Notes: a model not told the origin generated them from the letters alone. DNA of 64,000 nucleotides from Polyangium mundeleinium (GCF_028369105.1 NZ_JAQNDO010000001.1:12742501-12806500), one strand, 5' to 3'. Counted from the stretch's first letter, positions 35,834 to 45,303 are shown. Numbers and translations are program-made.

Positions 35834-38065
35834 ATGAGACAAAAAACGGGCCACTGGGAGCAACGGCATTTCCAGGCGCTCGGTACGGCCGGCGCTCTGA
35901 TTGCGGTCGCATTCGTCGCGTGCCAGGGCGACGGCGAGGGTCCGGACCGGACCGCGGCGACGGCGAGAGTCCTCGACGGGCGGCCGCTTTCGAGCGTCGT
36001 CGGATTCACATTCGCGGACAATCTCGGCACGGGGGCGGCGGATCTCGGGCAATACGTCCGGACGCGCGTCGATCAGGTCGCGCGAGGCACGCTGCCGAAA
36101 GGCGTGGAGTTCCCGCTTCCGAATACGTCGACGGACAACGTGCGGGCGATCGCGGGGCTCTCGCCGAACATTGTGGTGTCGTGGTTCGATCCGCTGACGT
36201 TCGATCGGAGCCCCGCGGCGCCGCGGTTCGGGACGAACAACGATTACATCGCGTTTTTCGGGGATCGATGGAACGACGTGCCTGGAGATGCGCCGCAATG
36301 GCACGGCAGCGGCACGTCGGCGTGGATGTGGGTGAACCACGAGTCGATCTCGAATGAGGCTCCGACATGGACAACGGCGCCGACGGGCCAGCACCTCACG
36401 CTCGCGAAGTACCTCGCGGCGGAGAAGGTGCTGACGAACGACGTGACGGCAAACCGATGGTCAGACGCGGATCTCGCGACGTACCTGCGGGAGGCCAAGC
36501 GCCAGGTCGGCGGTTCGTGGTTTCACGTGGTGCAGGATCCGGCGGGGACATGGCGCGTCGATCGCGGCGCCGGGGCCGTTCGATACGACGCGACGAGCAA
36601 GACGCTCGCGCGCCTTACGGGGATCACGCCGCTCGAAATCGATCACGACGACGAGGGCCACGCGCTCCCGCCCGGCGTCGTGAGCGGCATCATGTCCGAT
36701 TGCTCGGGCGGTCAGACGCCGTGGGGCACGGTGATCACGGCGGAGGAAAACGTGCAGGACTTCCATGGGGACATGGAGGTGTTCTGGACGAGCGAGCAAA
36801 AGCTCGTCCTCGGCGCAGGCGCGGATCCGGGCGGGCCAATCACGTTCGATACGAGGCCGAGTCCTACGAGCTTGTTCGGGATGTCGCCGGATGCGAGATC
36901 ACGCCACGCGAAGGATCTGTACGGCTACCTCGTGGAGATCGATCCGGGCAAAGCGTCCGACGAATACGAGGGAAAAACCGCGGCGGGCGTGGGGCACAAG
37001 AAGCTCGGCGCGATGGGCCGCGCGCGGTGGGAGAACACGTCGTTCGTGGTCGACGCGGACTGGAAGCTCCTGCCCAACGAGCCCATCGTCCTCTACGCGG
37101 GGGACGATCGGCGGAGCGGCCGCGTGTACAAGTTCGTCTCGAAAAACGTATACGATCCCGGCATGACGCGGGCCGAGACGCGCGCGCTGCTCGACGAAGG
37201 GAAGGTCTACGCCGCGCATTTCGCCGGCCTCGACAACACGACGGGCGTGACGATGCTCGCGACGGGCGAGGCGCCGACGGAGGCGCAGCCGGGGATCGGG
37301 CAATGGATCGAGCTCGGCACGGCGAGCACGGCCATCGCCCCGAACGCGGCCGCGCTCGGCGAGCCGGGCAAGACCGTGGGCGAAGCGCTCTCCGACCTGG
37401 ACTACAACGGGCTCGGCGGCTTTGCGAGCGACGACGACGTGCGCCGCGCGCTGTTCACGGCGAGCGCGAAGGTCGGGATCATGGAGCTGAACCGGCCCGA
37501 GGACGTCGAGTACAACCCGCGGGATCCGAGCGGCACGCCGAGGATCTACGTGTCGTTCACGAACCACGGGCACAAGACGCAGCTCGATCAGGCGGGCAGG
37601 CTGATCGATCCAGCGGTGCACGAGCAGGCGTCGGTGAAGCGTCCCGACATGATCGGCAATCTGTTCGCGTTGCAGGATTCGAATGCGAAGAGCCCCGGGG
37701 CGTCGGCGACGTTCGTATTCTTCCGCGCCTGGGCCGGTACGAATGCGACGGGGCCGTACGATGCATCGAACCCCGACAACATTCTGATCGATCACGAGGG
37801 CGGCGTGTGGTTCGGCACGGATGGGAACTTCGCGACGAACCAGCGCGCCGATGCGGTGTACTTCCTCGACCTCGATCGCGCGCACGCTGCAGGCGCGTCG
37901 GGCGTCGCGTCGCCGACGTTCGGCAAGGCGTTCCGCATCGTGGCGCTGCCGAGCGATGCGGAGGCCACGGGGCCGACGCTCGCTGCGGACATGCGCACGC
38001 TCTTCGTGAGCGTGCAGCACCCGGGCGAGCACGTGCAGAGCGTGTGGCCCCACGGGACGCGGTGA
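35834..38065 (+). CDS. PhoX-type phosphatase (DUF839) lipoprotein
   Basis: A 743-residue protein starting at 35834 (aggaaacggcga upstream); the predicted export signal contains AFVAC (Cys30), so it may be lipidated. PhoX features include TPWGTVITAEENVQDF, DLYGYLVEIDP, GRVYKFVS, NRPEDVEYNP and HEGGVWFGTDGNF. These carry acidic residues of the calcium/iron active site of PhoX alkaline phosphatases. The enzyme would release phosphate from organic esters outside the cytoplasm. The stop TGA (38063-38065) overlaps the GTG start of the cytochrome gene by three bases, so the two are translationally coupled, an unusual pairing. Confidence 0.85.
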   Translation: MRQKTGHWEQRHFQALGTAGALIAVAFVACQGDGEGPDRTAATARVLDGRPLSSVVGFTFADNLGTGAADLGQYVRTRVDQVARGTLPKGVEFPLPNTSTDNVRAIAGLSPNIVVSWFDPLTFDRSPAAPRFGTNNDYIAFFGDRWNDVPGDAPQWHGSGTSAWMWVNHESISNEAPTWTTAPTGQHLTLAKYLAAEKVLTNDVTANRWSDADLATYLREAKRQVGGSWFHVVQDPAGTWRVDRGAGAVRYDATSKTLARLTGITPLEIDHDDEGHALPPGVVSGIMSDCSGGQTPWGTVITAEENVQDFHGDMEVFWTSEQKLVLGAGADPGGPITFDTRPSPTSLFGMSPDARSRHAKDLYGYLVEIDPGKASDEYEGKTAAGVGHKKLGAMGRARWENTSFVVDADWKLLPNEPIVLYAGDDRRSGRVYKFVSKNVYDPGMTRAETRALLDEGKVYAAHFAGLDNTTGVTMLATGEAPTEAQPGIGQWIELGTASTAIAPNAAALGEPGKTVGEALSDLDYNGLGGFASDDDVRRALFTASAKVGIMELNRPEDVEYNPRDPSGTPRIYVSFTNHGHKTQLDQAGRLIDPAVHEQASVKRPDMIGNLFALQDSNAKSPGASATFVFFRAWAGTNATGPYDASNPDNILIDHEGGVWFGTDGNFATNQRADAVYFLDLDRAHAAGASGVASPTFGKAFRIVALPSDAEATGPTLAADMRTLFVSVQHPGEHVQSVWPHGTR

Positions 38066-39699
38066 AGGCGCGTCTGCCCTCGTCTGTGCTCGCGTGCGGG
38101 CTCCTCGTGGCCCTCGCGGCGGCCACCTGCGGGCGACGCGAGGAGCGGGCTGCCGAGGGCCTCTACGACCCTCTCGCGCGCGCCCGCGAGGCCGCTGGAA
38201 GGGTGAACAACCCCGAAGCCTCGGTGCCGCCGCTCTGTTACACGAAGACCGGTGGGACCTCGAATCCGTGCTGGGTCTGCCACACGAGCGCGCACGGCAC
38301 GAACGTGCGCGCGGACGCGCATTTGCAGGAGGAATACGCGTTTTCGGACGTGGCGCGCGAGAACCACTACGAGAACTTGTTCGTCGATCGGAGCGCGGAG
38401 ATCGCGCAGATGTCGGACGAAGAGATCCTCCGCTACGTGCGCGAGGACAACTACACGCCGCTGCGGCGCGCGCTCGCGAGTGCACGCGGGTACGAAGGGT
38501 ACGTGCCGGATCTCGACCTCGATCGCGGTTTCGACGACGAGGGGTTTGCGCGTGATGGGAGTGGCTTTCGCGCCGTTCGATTCAAGCCGTTTCCCGGTAC
38601 GTTCTGGCCCACGAACGGGAGCACGGACGATGTGTTCATCCGCTTGCCCGAGGCGTTTCGCACGGACGAACACGGAAAGCCGTCACGCGCAATCTACGCG
38701 CTGAATCTGTCGCTGCTCGAAGCCGCGATCACGACGGATCCCGACGCGAAGGCGGAGCGGATCGACCGCGTGATCGAGTCGGTGGACGAGCGGCTCCTCG
38801 GGGAGGATCTCGACGGCGATGGAGCGCTCTCCGCGGGCGTGACGCGCGTGCGGCGCTTGCCCCGCACGTACGCCGGCGCCGCGTCGAGTGAGCCGCTCGA
38901 ACGCGGGATCTATCCGCGGGGCGTGGAGTTCTTGCATTCGGTTCGCTACCTGGATCCGGGCGCGCCCGGATACGTCGCGCGGCGCATGAAGGAGGTACGC
39001 TATTCACGCAAGGTGCTGAAGCTCGACCGATGGGCGCTCCTCCGGGCCTACGAAAGAGAGCAAGACGAGAAGGACGAGGGGCTCCTGCCCGTGTACACGG
39101 GGTCGGCGACGAGCGGGCTGCGCAATGCATTCGGCTGGCAACTGCAGGGGTTCATCGAGGACGCCGAGGGGCGGCTGCGGCTGTCGACGGACGAGGAGCA
39201 TCGATTCTGCATGGGCTGCCATTCGGGCCTCGGGGTGACGGTCGATCAGACGTTTGCCCTCGCGCGCAAGGTGCCGGGGAGGGAAGGCTGGCGGGTGCAA
39301 GACCTCCGCGGCATGCACGACGTCCCTGAGCTCGGGCACGCGGATCCCGAAGTGCTCACGTACCTGCGTCGCGTGGGCGGGGGCGACGAGCTGCGCGCGA
39401 ACGACGAGATGCTCGCGCGCTTTTTCCCGGGCGGGGTCCTCGCGGAATCCGAGCTGCGACGCGCAGCCCCCGGCGGCGATCGGGATCTCGCATTCCTGCT
39501 CCTGCCGTCACGCGAGCGCGCGCTCGTGCTCGACAAGGCGTATCGGGTGATCGTTCGAGGTCAACGCTTTGATCTCGGCCGCGACGCGCTGCTCCGGCCC
39601 GCGGTGAACGTGCACAGGGCGATCGAGAACGGGTCGACGGACCTCGGCAAGGCAGACCGGGTTTACACGGACGGACGGCTGCGACTCGATTGGCGATAG
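38062..39699 (+). CDS. Di-haem c-type cytochrome-like lipoprotein
   Basis: A 545-residue protein starting at the GTG at 38062, which overlaps the PhoX stop (GTGA). A short signal with AATC (Cys23) suggests lipidation. Two CxxCH haem c sites are present, CWVCH (70-74) and CMGCH (383-387), with a large region between them that has no recognised domain (motifs PFPGTFWPTNGSTDDVF and GYVARRMKEVRYSRKV). Such widely spaced sites occur in periplasmic electron-transfer proteins. No cytochrome-maturation genes are in the window. Function with the phosphatase gene is unknown; the coupling suggests a joint complex or joint export. Confidence 0.78.
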   Translation: MKARLPSSVLACGLLVALAAATCGRREERAAEGLYDPLARAREAAGRVNNPEASVPPLCYTKTGGTSNPCWVCHTSAHGTNVRADAHLQEEYAFSDVARENHYENLFVDRSAEIAQMSDEEILRYVREDNYTPLRRALASARGYEGYVPDLDLDRGFDDEGFARDGSGFRAVRFKPFPGTFWPTNGSTDDVFIRLPEAFRTDEHGKPSRAIYALNLSLLEAAITTDPDAKAERIDRVIESVDERLLGEDLDGDGALSAGVTRVRRLPRTYAGAASSEPLERGIYPRGVEFLHSVRYLDPGAPGYVARRMKEVRYSRKVLKLDRWALLRAYEREQDEKDEGLLPVYTGSATSGLRNAFGWQLQGFIEDAEGRLRLSTDEEHRFCMGCHSGLGVTVDQTFALARKVPGREGWRVQDLRGMHDVPELGHADPEVLTYLRRVGGGDELRANDEMLARFFPGGVLAESELRRAAPGGDRDLAFLLLPSRERALVLDKAYRVIVRGQRFDLGRDALLRPAVNVHRAIENGSTDLGKADRVYTDGRLRLDWR

Positions 39700-39718
39700 T
39701 GCTACGCTCGGGGACGTC

Positions 39719-40621
39719 ATGTCCCACGAGCGCCCGAGCCTGACGGCCAAGAAGATTGCACGGTTCCTGATCCTGATCGACGCCGTGCCCCGATTCGCCG
39801 GCCTTTTGCCTGCAGATGCGGCAACCACGGCGGAGGCCATCCTGCGCGCCTCCGGGGCCGTCGGGCGGCGACACATCGACATGATGCGCGCGCCGTGGAC
39901 ACAACGATTCTACGAGATCGCGGAGGCATGGACGGCCCGCGGGCAGCTCGTCTGGTTCGGGCTGCGAAAGCGGTGGATGTCGGATGCCGTGGAGGAGGCG
40001 ATCGCAGCGGGAGCGACGCAGCTTCTGGTGGTGGGCGCAGGGTTCGATCCGCTGGCCACGATCATCGCGCGGCGTCATCCGAAGGTGACGTGCGTGGAGA
40101 TCGACGCGCCGGCGACGGCAGCGCCGAAGCAAGAAGGGGTGCGCGGCGCGGGGTTTGAACGGACGAACCTGCATCTCTGCGCGGCGGATCTGTCGAAGCG
40201 ATCCCTCGGCGAGGTGTTACGCGAGACGCCGTGGCGGAGCGACGCGCAAAGCGTGGTCGTGGCCGAGGGGCTGCTCATGTATCTGGACGTGAAGGACGTG
40301 AAGGCGTTTTTCCGGGCAGTCCACGAGCACACGGGGGCCGGGAGCCGCGTGGCCTTCTCGTACGTGGATGGAGACGACGCCGGGCGGCCACATCTCGGGA
40401 CGCTGGATTGGCTGATCCGCACGTCGCTGCGATTGGCCGGAGAGCGAATGCGGTGGGGAATCCGGCCCGAACGGCTGCGGGGATTCGCGGAGGAAGCGGG
40501 GCTTTTCGTGGTCGAGCAGGTGGACGGGGAGGCGTTGCGGAAGGAGTATCTCGCGCCCATCGGTTTGCCCGAGGAGCCGGTGGCGGCGTATGAATATCTG
40601 GCATTGATGGAGCGGGGATGA
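39719..40621 (+). CDS. SAM-dependent methyltransferase of the TIGR00027/leucine carboxyl methyltransferase type
   Basis: A 300-residue methyltransferase. Motif I is QLLVVGAGFDPLA, followed by a post-I acidic residue in VTCVEIDAP and a motif VVVAEGLLMYLD, all typical of the TIGR00027-type (LCM-like) family. Substrates of these actinobacterial and myxobacterial enzymes are mostly unknown; several act in secondary metabolism. It lies 19 bp after the cytochrome gene on the same strand, and its stop is 3 bp from the convergent STAS-protein gene. No further hint to the substrate. Confidence 0.85.
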   Translation: MSHERPSLTAKKIARFLILIDAVPRFAGLLPADAATTAEAILRASGAVGRRHIDMMRAPWTQRFYEIAEAWTARGQLVWFGLRKRWMSDAVEEAIAAGATQLLVVGAGFDPLATIIARRHPKVTCVEIDAPATAAPKQEGVRGAGFERTNLHLCAADLSKRSLGEVLRETPWRSDAQSVVVAEGLLMYLDVKDVKAFFRAVHEHTGAGSRVAFSYVDGDDAGRPHLGTLDWLIRTSLRLAGERMRWGIRPERLRGFAEEAGLFVVEQVDGEALRKEYLAPIGLPEEPVAAYEYLALMERG

Positions 40622-40624
40622 TTC

Positions 40625-42247
40625 CTACCGCGCCGGCGCCTTCGGGCGGGCGTGGCGGCCTGAACGCCCCATGGCGTGCGCGACGCCTTGTTCCAGGCTG
40701 CTCATCGTTTTGATGCCGCGCATGTCGATCCCGATTTCCACGAGCGTTCGCGCCGCCGCGGGGCGCACGCCCGTCAGGACCACCTCCGCGCCGAGCAATC
40801 CCGCCGCCTGCGCCGCCTGCACGAGGCCGAGCGCGACGCCCGTGTCCACCGTGCGAACGCCGGTGATGTCGAGGATCGCGACGTCGGCGCGATGCGCGAC
40901 GACGCCCTGGAGCAACGCCTCGAGCACGAGCGCCGCCCGTCCTTCGTCGATGGCGCCGACGAGCGGCATGAGCACGACGCCCGGGGCAATCGGCAAGAGC
41001 GGCGTCGACAGCTCGCGCAAGGTTTCGCGTTGCGCCGCAATGAGCCGGTCCTGGAACGTCGCCTGCTCCGCCTCGGCACGCCGGAGGTCGGTGACGTCGG
41101 AGCCAATGGCGCAAACCGCATAAGGTTTGCCCTGCGCGTCGAACAGCGGGAACTTCGACCCGAGAAAGATGCGCGGGCCGTTTTTTGTGGGAATCTCCAC
41201 TTCGAGCTGGACCGGCACGCCCCCGTCGAAGACGCGCCGGTCATCCGCGCGATTCCTCGCGACGACGTCAGGCGGAAAGACATCGGCGTCCAATTTGCCC
41301 ACGGCGCAGCCCGGTTCAAAGCCCAACCCTTCGTCGAAGCCGCGGTTCGTCAAGGTATAACGTCCCTCGATGTCCTTGACGAAGAGGAAGATGGGCGCGT
41401 TGGAGATGACCGCTTGGAGGATCGCCTCGCTCCGCTCGCGCGCCTCGCGGTCCCGTTTCTGCTCGGTGATGTCATGGCCGCTGGCCACGACCGCGGTCGG
41501 TCGTCCCTCGCCGTCGAGCAGACGCCCGACGTTCCATTGCAGGATATGTACAGCCCCGTCCCGCGACGCGACCGGGTTCTCGAAGCCGCGCGTCTCCTCG
41601 CCCCCGAGCACCTTGCGCATGTCGGCCGCGACTTCAGCCCACGCCTCGGGCAGCACGAACATTTCGAGGTAGTTTTTCCCGAGGATCTCCTCCCTCGACC
41701 ACCCGTAGACGCGCTCGGCCTCGGTGTTCCATTCGAGAATGGTGCCGTCCTCGCCAATGAGCATCACGACGCTCTTGACGGCGTTCATCAGGCTACGAAA
41801 ACGCGCGTCGCCATCGCAGCGAACGGCAGCGGTGGCGGAGACGGCGCACCGCGCGAGCGCGTACGTCGCTTCGTCGAAGACGGCGAGCAACCTGTCGAGC
41901 GCGTCGGCGTGGGTCGCGGCGTCGCCCCCGGATGCAATCCACGCGCGGAGCACGCGCTGGAAATGGCGGCGGGCCTTGGAGAGCGCGTGGTGCACCTCGT
42001 CGGCGGGCGCGCCGCGACGCCCGAGGCCGAGCGCGGCCGCCGTGACGCGCTCGGCGGCCGCATCGTCTCCGAGGAGCGCGTCGATCGTCGCGCTCACGAG
42101 GGCCTCGGACCACGCAGCGACCTCCGCCGTCGTCGCCTTGCCGAGGCACGCGACCTCGGTCGTGGCGTCGCCGGCAATCACCAGCGCCAAGTCGCGCGCC
42201 TGGCTTTCGAGAAACGCGCGATACGTGGTCGCCCCCTGGTCGCTCAT
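40625..42247 (-). CDS. RsbR-like PAS-PAS-STAS sensor/regulator
   Basis: A 540-residue cytoplasmic protein; the start at 42247 follows AGGAGAG. Residues ~1-150 are helical without clear homology, perhaps an RsbR N-terminal type domain. Two PAS domains follow (~155-275, with SRDGAVHILQWN; ~285-405, with EIPTKNGPRIFLGSK, each ending in a PAC-like DITEQ or DVTDL segment). The C-terminal STAS domain (~425-535) has VAILDITGVRTVD with the phosphorylatable Thr region and VVLTGVRPAAARTLVEIGID. RsbR proteins form stressosomes with RsbS and RsbT; no kinase gene is nearby. A paralogue lies at 43856-45154, on the other side of the SDR/TetR pair. Confidence 0.85.
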   Translation of the reverse strand: MSDQGATTYRAFLESQARDLALVIAGDATTEVACLGKATTAEVAAWSEALVSATIDALLGDDAAAERVTAAALGLGRRGAPADEVHHALSKARRHFQRVLRAWIASGGDAATHADALDRLLAVFDEATYALARCAVSATAAVRCDGDARFRSLMNAVKSVVMLIGEDGTILEWNTEAERVYGWSREEILGKNYLEMFVLPEAWAEVAADMRKVLGGEETRGFENPVASRDGAVHILQWNVGRLLDGEGRPTAVVASGHDITEQKRDREARERSEAILQAVISNAPIFLFVKDIEGRYTLTNRGFDEGLGFEPGCAVGKLDADVFPPDVVARNRADDRRVFDGGVPVQLEVEIPTKNGPRIFLGSKFPLFDAQGKPYAVCAIGSDVTDLRRAEAEQATFQDRLIAAQRETLRELSTPLLPIAPGVVLMPLVGAIDEGRAALVLEALLQGVVAHRADVAILDITGVRTVDTGVALGLVQAAQAAGLLGAEVVLTGVRPAAARTLVEIGIDMRGIKTMSSLEQGVAHAMGRSGRHARPKAPAR

Positions 42248-42336
42248 GTCGCTCTCCTCTGTCCGCCCGTGACGGAGAACACGACACCTCACCTTTCCAG
42301 GAACGTCAAGCGCTTGGACGAACCATCCTGCTACCC

Positions 42337-43086
42337 TCAGATCTGCGCGTACCCGCCGTCGACGAAGAGCTCGGCGCCGTTGACGAAGCTGCTCGCGTCG
42401 GAGGCGAGGAACACGGCGGCCTTGCCGACTTCGTCCGGATCACCGAGCCGGCCGAGGGGAATCGTGGTGGCGAGGCCCTGAAGAAGCGCCTTTGCCTGCT
42501 CCTCTGTCGGCGCGAGCGAAGCGAGGCCCGGGGTCTTGATGGGTCCGGGGCTGATCACGTTCACGCGAATGCGGCGCGCCTTGAGGTCGAGAATCCAGCT
42601 TCGTGCGAAATTTCGCACGGCCGCTTTGGTCGCGCTGTACACGCTGAAGGACTCGGTGCCCATCGTCGACGTGGTCGAGGCGTTCAGGATGATCGAGCCG
42701 CCGTCGACCAGAAGAGGCAATGCCTTCTGCACCGTGAAGAGCACGCCCTTCACGTTCGTGTTGAAGGTCCTGTCGTAATGCTCCTCGGTGATCGCGCCGA
42801 GCGGGAGGAACTCTCCACCACCGGCATTCGCGAACACGACGTCGATGCGGCCCGCCTGCTCGCGGACGACGTCATAGAGGCGGTCGAGATCCGCGAGGTT
42901 CGACGAATCGGCGCGGACGCCGATGGCGCTGCTCCCGATCGCCGCGACGGCGGCGTCGAGCTCGGCCTGGCGCCGGCCCGTGATGAAAACGCGCGCGCCT
43001 TCCGAGGCGAACCGTTTGGCCGCGGCGAATCCGATGCCCGTGCTCCCGCCCGTGACGACGGCAACTTTTCCTTCGAGTGCACCCAT
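42337..43086 (-). CDS. Short-chain dehydrogenase/reductase (SDR)
   Basis: A 249-residue classical SDR. The cofactor motif TGGSTGIG is near residue 12 and NAG is in VFANAGGG. The catalytic Ser lies in the ILNASTTSTMG region, and YSATK supplies Tyr and Lys. The C-terminus has the usual SPGPIKTPG and VDGGYAQI ends. Arg/Gly in the GRRQAE segment after beta 2 suggests NADP(H) use. The gene is divergent from the TetR gene at 43254 across 167 bp containing a palindromic operator over a plausible promoter, so TetR repression is likely. Substrate unknown. Confidence 0.9.
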   Translation of the reverse strand: MGALEGKVAVVTGGSTGIGFAAAKRFASEGARVFITGRRQAELDAAVAAIGSSAIGVRADSSNLADLDRLYDVVREQAGRIDVVFANAGGGEFLPLGAITEEHYDRTFNTNVKGVLFTVQKALPLLVDGGSIILNASTTSTMGTESFSVYSATKAAVRNFARSWILDLKARRIRVNVISPGPIKTPGLASLAPTEEQAKALLQGLATTIPLGRLGDPDEVGKAAVFLASDASSFVNGAELFVDGGYAQI

Positions 43087-43203
43087 GATCATTCTCCCGT
43101 TTCTTTGAGATCCGCTCGGTTTGGTTCGCCGGGCACGCGCTCCGACGTGGTAGGACATGCCGCCGCCGAGGAGGACGTCCGCGTCGGCGTTGTTGACCAC
43201 GTG

Positions 43204-43236
43204 GTCCAGTATTGGACTTGTGGACCGATCGGTCAA
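43204..43236. promoter_or_regulatory. TetR operator palindromes overlapping the SDR promoter
   Basis: A perfect 12-bp palindrome gaccgatcggtc (43223-43234) and a second inverted repeat gtcca-N4-tggac (43204-43217) lie between the divergent SDR and TetR genes. On the minus strand, ttgacc (43236-43231) and aatact (43213-43208) with a 17-bp spacer form a good -35/-10 pair for the SDR gene; the palindrome covers the -35 and spacer. This is the classic layout for repression by the adjacent TetR protein, which probably also represses its own gene. Confidence 0.72.
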
Positions 43237-43253
43237 GTACCATAGAGAGAGGT

Positions 43254-43877
43254 ATGGGTCGTCCACGTAAGTTCGAGGTGGAACAGGTGCTCGAGGCCGC
43301 GCGGGACCAGTTCTGGGAGAAGGGGTACGCGGCGACGTCGCTCGACGACCTGATGCGGGCGACGGGGCTCGGAAAAGGCAGTCTTTACGCGGCATTCGGC
43401 GACAAGCACCAGCTCTTCCTCGCCGTGCTCGACGCCTACGCCGCCTGGCGCCTCGACGCCATGCGCGCCGCGCTCGGCGGCGACGCGCCCGCGATCGACC
43501 GCCTTCGTGGCCTCTTCCGGATGGACCTTCCGGCCCCCGAAACAGCCGCCGTCTGCGACCGGGGGTGTTTGCTGGTCAACAGCGCCTCGGAGCTCGCGTC
43601 CCACGACCCCGAGGTGCGCCAGCGGGCACGGGAGACGTTCGGCGCGCTCGAAGACCTACTCGTCGGGCTGGTGGCGGAGGCGCGCGACGCGGGGGATCTG
43701 CCGCCGGACACGGACGCGTGCGAAGTCGGCCGGCTGCTGCTCGCGGTCCTGCAAGGAATGGAGTTTCTCGCCAAGACGGGGATGGAACGCGAGGCGCTCG
43801 GACGAATCGGCGAGGCGGCCGTGGCGAGGCTGCTCGGCGCTGCCCCGGCGCGGCGTCAGCGCCGTCGACCACCCTGA
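43254..43877 (+). CDS. TetR-family transcriptional repressor
   Basis: A 207-residue TetR regulator. The N-terminal helix-turn-helix is clear: KGYAATSLDDLMRATGLGKG then SLYAAFGDKHQLFLAVLD. The start at 43254 is chosen over an earlier in-frame ATG because it gives MGRPRKF, a standard TetR beginning, and follows gagagag. The C-terminal ligand domain contains CDRGCLLVNSASE, common to the subgroup near SDR genes. It ends 22 bp inside the convergent PAS/STAS gene. Its likely target is the SDR promoter described at 43204-43236. Confidence 0.92.
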   Translation: MGRPRKFEVEQVLEAARDQFWEKGYAATSLDDLMRATGLGKGSLYAAFGDKHQLFLAVLDAYAAWRLDAMRAALGGDAPAIDRLRGLFRMDLPAPETAAVCDRGCLLVNSASELASHDPEVRQRARETFGALEDLLVGLVAEARDAGDLPPDTDACEVGRLLLAVLQGMEFLAKTGMEREALGRIGEAAVARLLGAAPARRQRRRPP

Positions 43878-45154
43878 CCGGTGGCGTAGGCGATGCCGCT
43901 CGCCAGCGTGCCGCGAACGACCAGCGACGCGAGGGAGACATCGAGCTCGACCAGGGTTCGCGCGACATCCGACCGGATGCCCGTCAGCACGACGTCCGCA
44001 CCGACGAGCCCGAGCGCCTGCGCCGTGCGCAGGATCGTATTGGCGACGTGGGCATCCACCTGTTTGACGCCGGTGATATCGATGATCACGACCCGCGTCT
44101 GCTTGCCCACGGCCGCATGCAGCACCGTCTCCAGCATCTGGTCGGCGCGCCTTGCGTCGACGACGCCGATGAGCGGCATGACCATGATGTCCTCGCGGAT
44201 GGGGATGAGGGGCGTGGACAGCTCTTCGAGGAGCGCGCGCTGCACGCGGATCACCTCGTCCTGCAGGGCAGCACGCGCTTGCTCGGCCTGCTCGCGCGCC
44301 GCGAGCTCTTGCTCGAGGCGCCCCGCCTGGAGGCGAATGATATCCGCGGACTGTCTGCGCTCCGTGATGTCCTGCACGGTGCCGAGCATCCGCAGCGGCG
44401 TGCCCGATTCGCTGTAAAAGACCTTGCCTTGCTCGTGGACGACGCGGATCCCGCCCGTCGGCAGCACGATGCGGTGCTCGATGCTGTAAGGGGCGCGCTC
44501 GTTCACGGTCTTGTTCACGGCCTCGATGACCATGGCCCGATCGTCGGGATGAATCGTGCCGATGAACGCCTGATAGCTGACGTCGAATGTGCGCGGCTCG
44601 TAACCAAAGATGCGGAAGATCTGGTCGGACCAGGTCAAGCCCCCCGTGGGAATGTCCCAATCCCAATTGCCCATGTTCCCGATCTGCTGCGCCCATAGCA
44701 GACCTTCTTCACTCGCGCGGAGCGCGCTTTCCGTCTTTTTGTGCGCCGTCACCTCGCGAAGATGGACGAGCGCCCCGCCCTCCGGGTCGACCTGGCACGG
44801 CGTCACGACGAGCGAAAACCATCGCTGCGCCTCGTTCGCAGCGTGGCTCGTCCCGAGCTCCAGGTCGAAGCGCGCGCGGCTGCCCGCGATCACCTCGCCG
44901 ATGCCGACGCGCATCGCCTCTCGGTCCGTCTCGTGCATGTCGAGCATGGCTGCGGGCGCCGTACCTGCGGTGAGCTCACGGCTCCGTCGCCCCGGCTCGC
45001 TGTCGCCGGCGAGCCGATACCATGCGAGATTGGCGTACCGAATTCCCCCGCGCGCGTCGACGAGCGCAACCGGATCCGTGAGCGCATCGAGCGCAGACCA
45101 CGGCCCCTCGGCCAAATGGGACGAACTCCCGGACGACGGCGTGTCCTTCAGCAT
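43856..45154 (-). CDS. RsbR-like PAS-PAS-STAS sensor/regulator (paralogue)
   Basis: A 432-residue protein; the start at 45154 follows GGGGGGAAG. The N-terminal PAS-like domain (~20-130) and a second PAS/PAC (~150-265, GNWDWDIPTGGLTWSD, HPDDRAMV, VQDITERRQ) precede a short coiled-coil-like stretch (RLEQELAAREQAEQARA). The STAS domain (~310-425) has VIIDITGVKQVDAHVANTI and VVLTGIRSDVARTLVELDV. It is shorter than the neighbour at 40625 and lacks its N-terminal helical region. The HPDD PAS_3 type fold suggests small-molecule or light/redox sensing, ligand unknown. Confidence 0.85.
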   Translation of the reverse strand: MLKDTPSSGSSSHLAEGPWSALDALTDPVALVDARGGIRYANLAWYRLAGDSEPGRRSRELTAGTAPAAMLDMHETDREAMRVGIGEVIAGSRARFDLELGTSHAANEAQRWFSLVVTPCQVDPEGGALVHLREVTAHKKTESALRASEEGLLWAQQIGNMGNWDWDIPTGGLTWSDQIFRIFGYEPRTFDVSYQAFIGTIHPDDRAMVIEAVNKTVNERAPYSIEHRIVLPTGGIRVVHEQGKVFYSESGTPLRMLGTVQDITERRQSADIIRLQAGRLEQELAAREQAEQARAALQDEVIRVQRALLEELSTPLIPIREDIMVMPLIGVVDARRADQMLETVLHAAVGKQTRVVIIDITGVKQVDAHVANTILRTAQALGLVGADVVLTGIRSDVARTLVELDVSLASLVVRGTLASGIAYATGQGGRRR

Positions 45155-45303
45155 GTAACTTCCCCCCGAAACCCGAGCCCCGGCCCTGGCCCCCCGACGG
45201 CCAAAACCGTGAGCTTGCGCGCCTGCGCGTCTTGGGGATGAAGTTACCGGGTGGGCGTGCTTGCCGTCAAGCTCGGAGGAACGACCGCGTCGACGGTACC
45301 GTG

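Noticed and set aside
36367-38061. Upstream extension of the cytochrome frame through the PhoX gene
   Set aside because: It is Arg-rich and out of frame with PhoX; the signal peptide and GTG at 38062 mark the real start.
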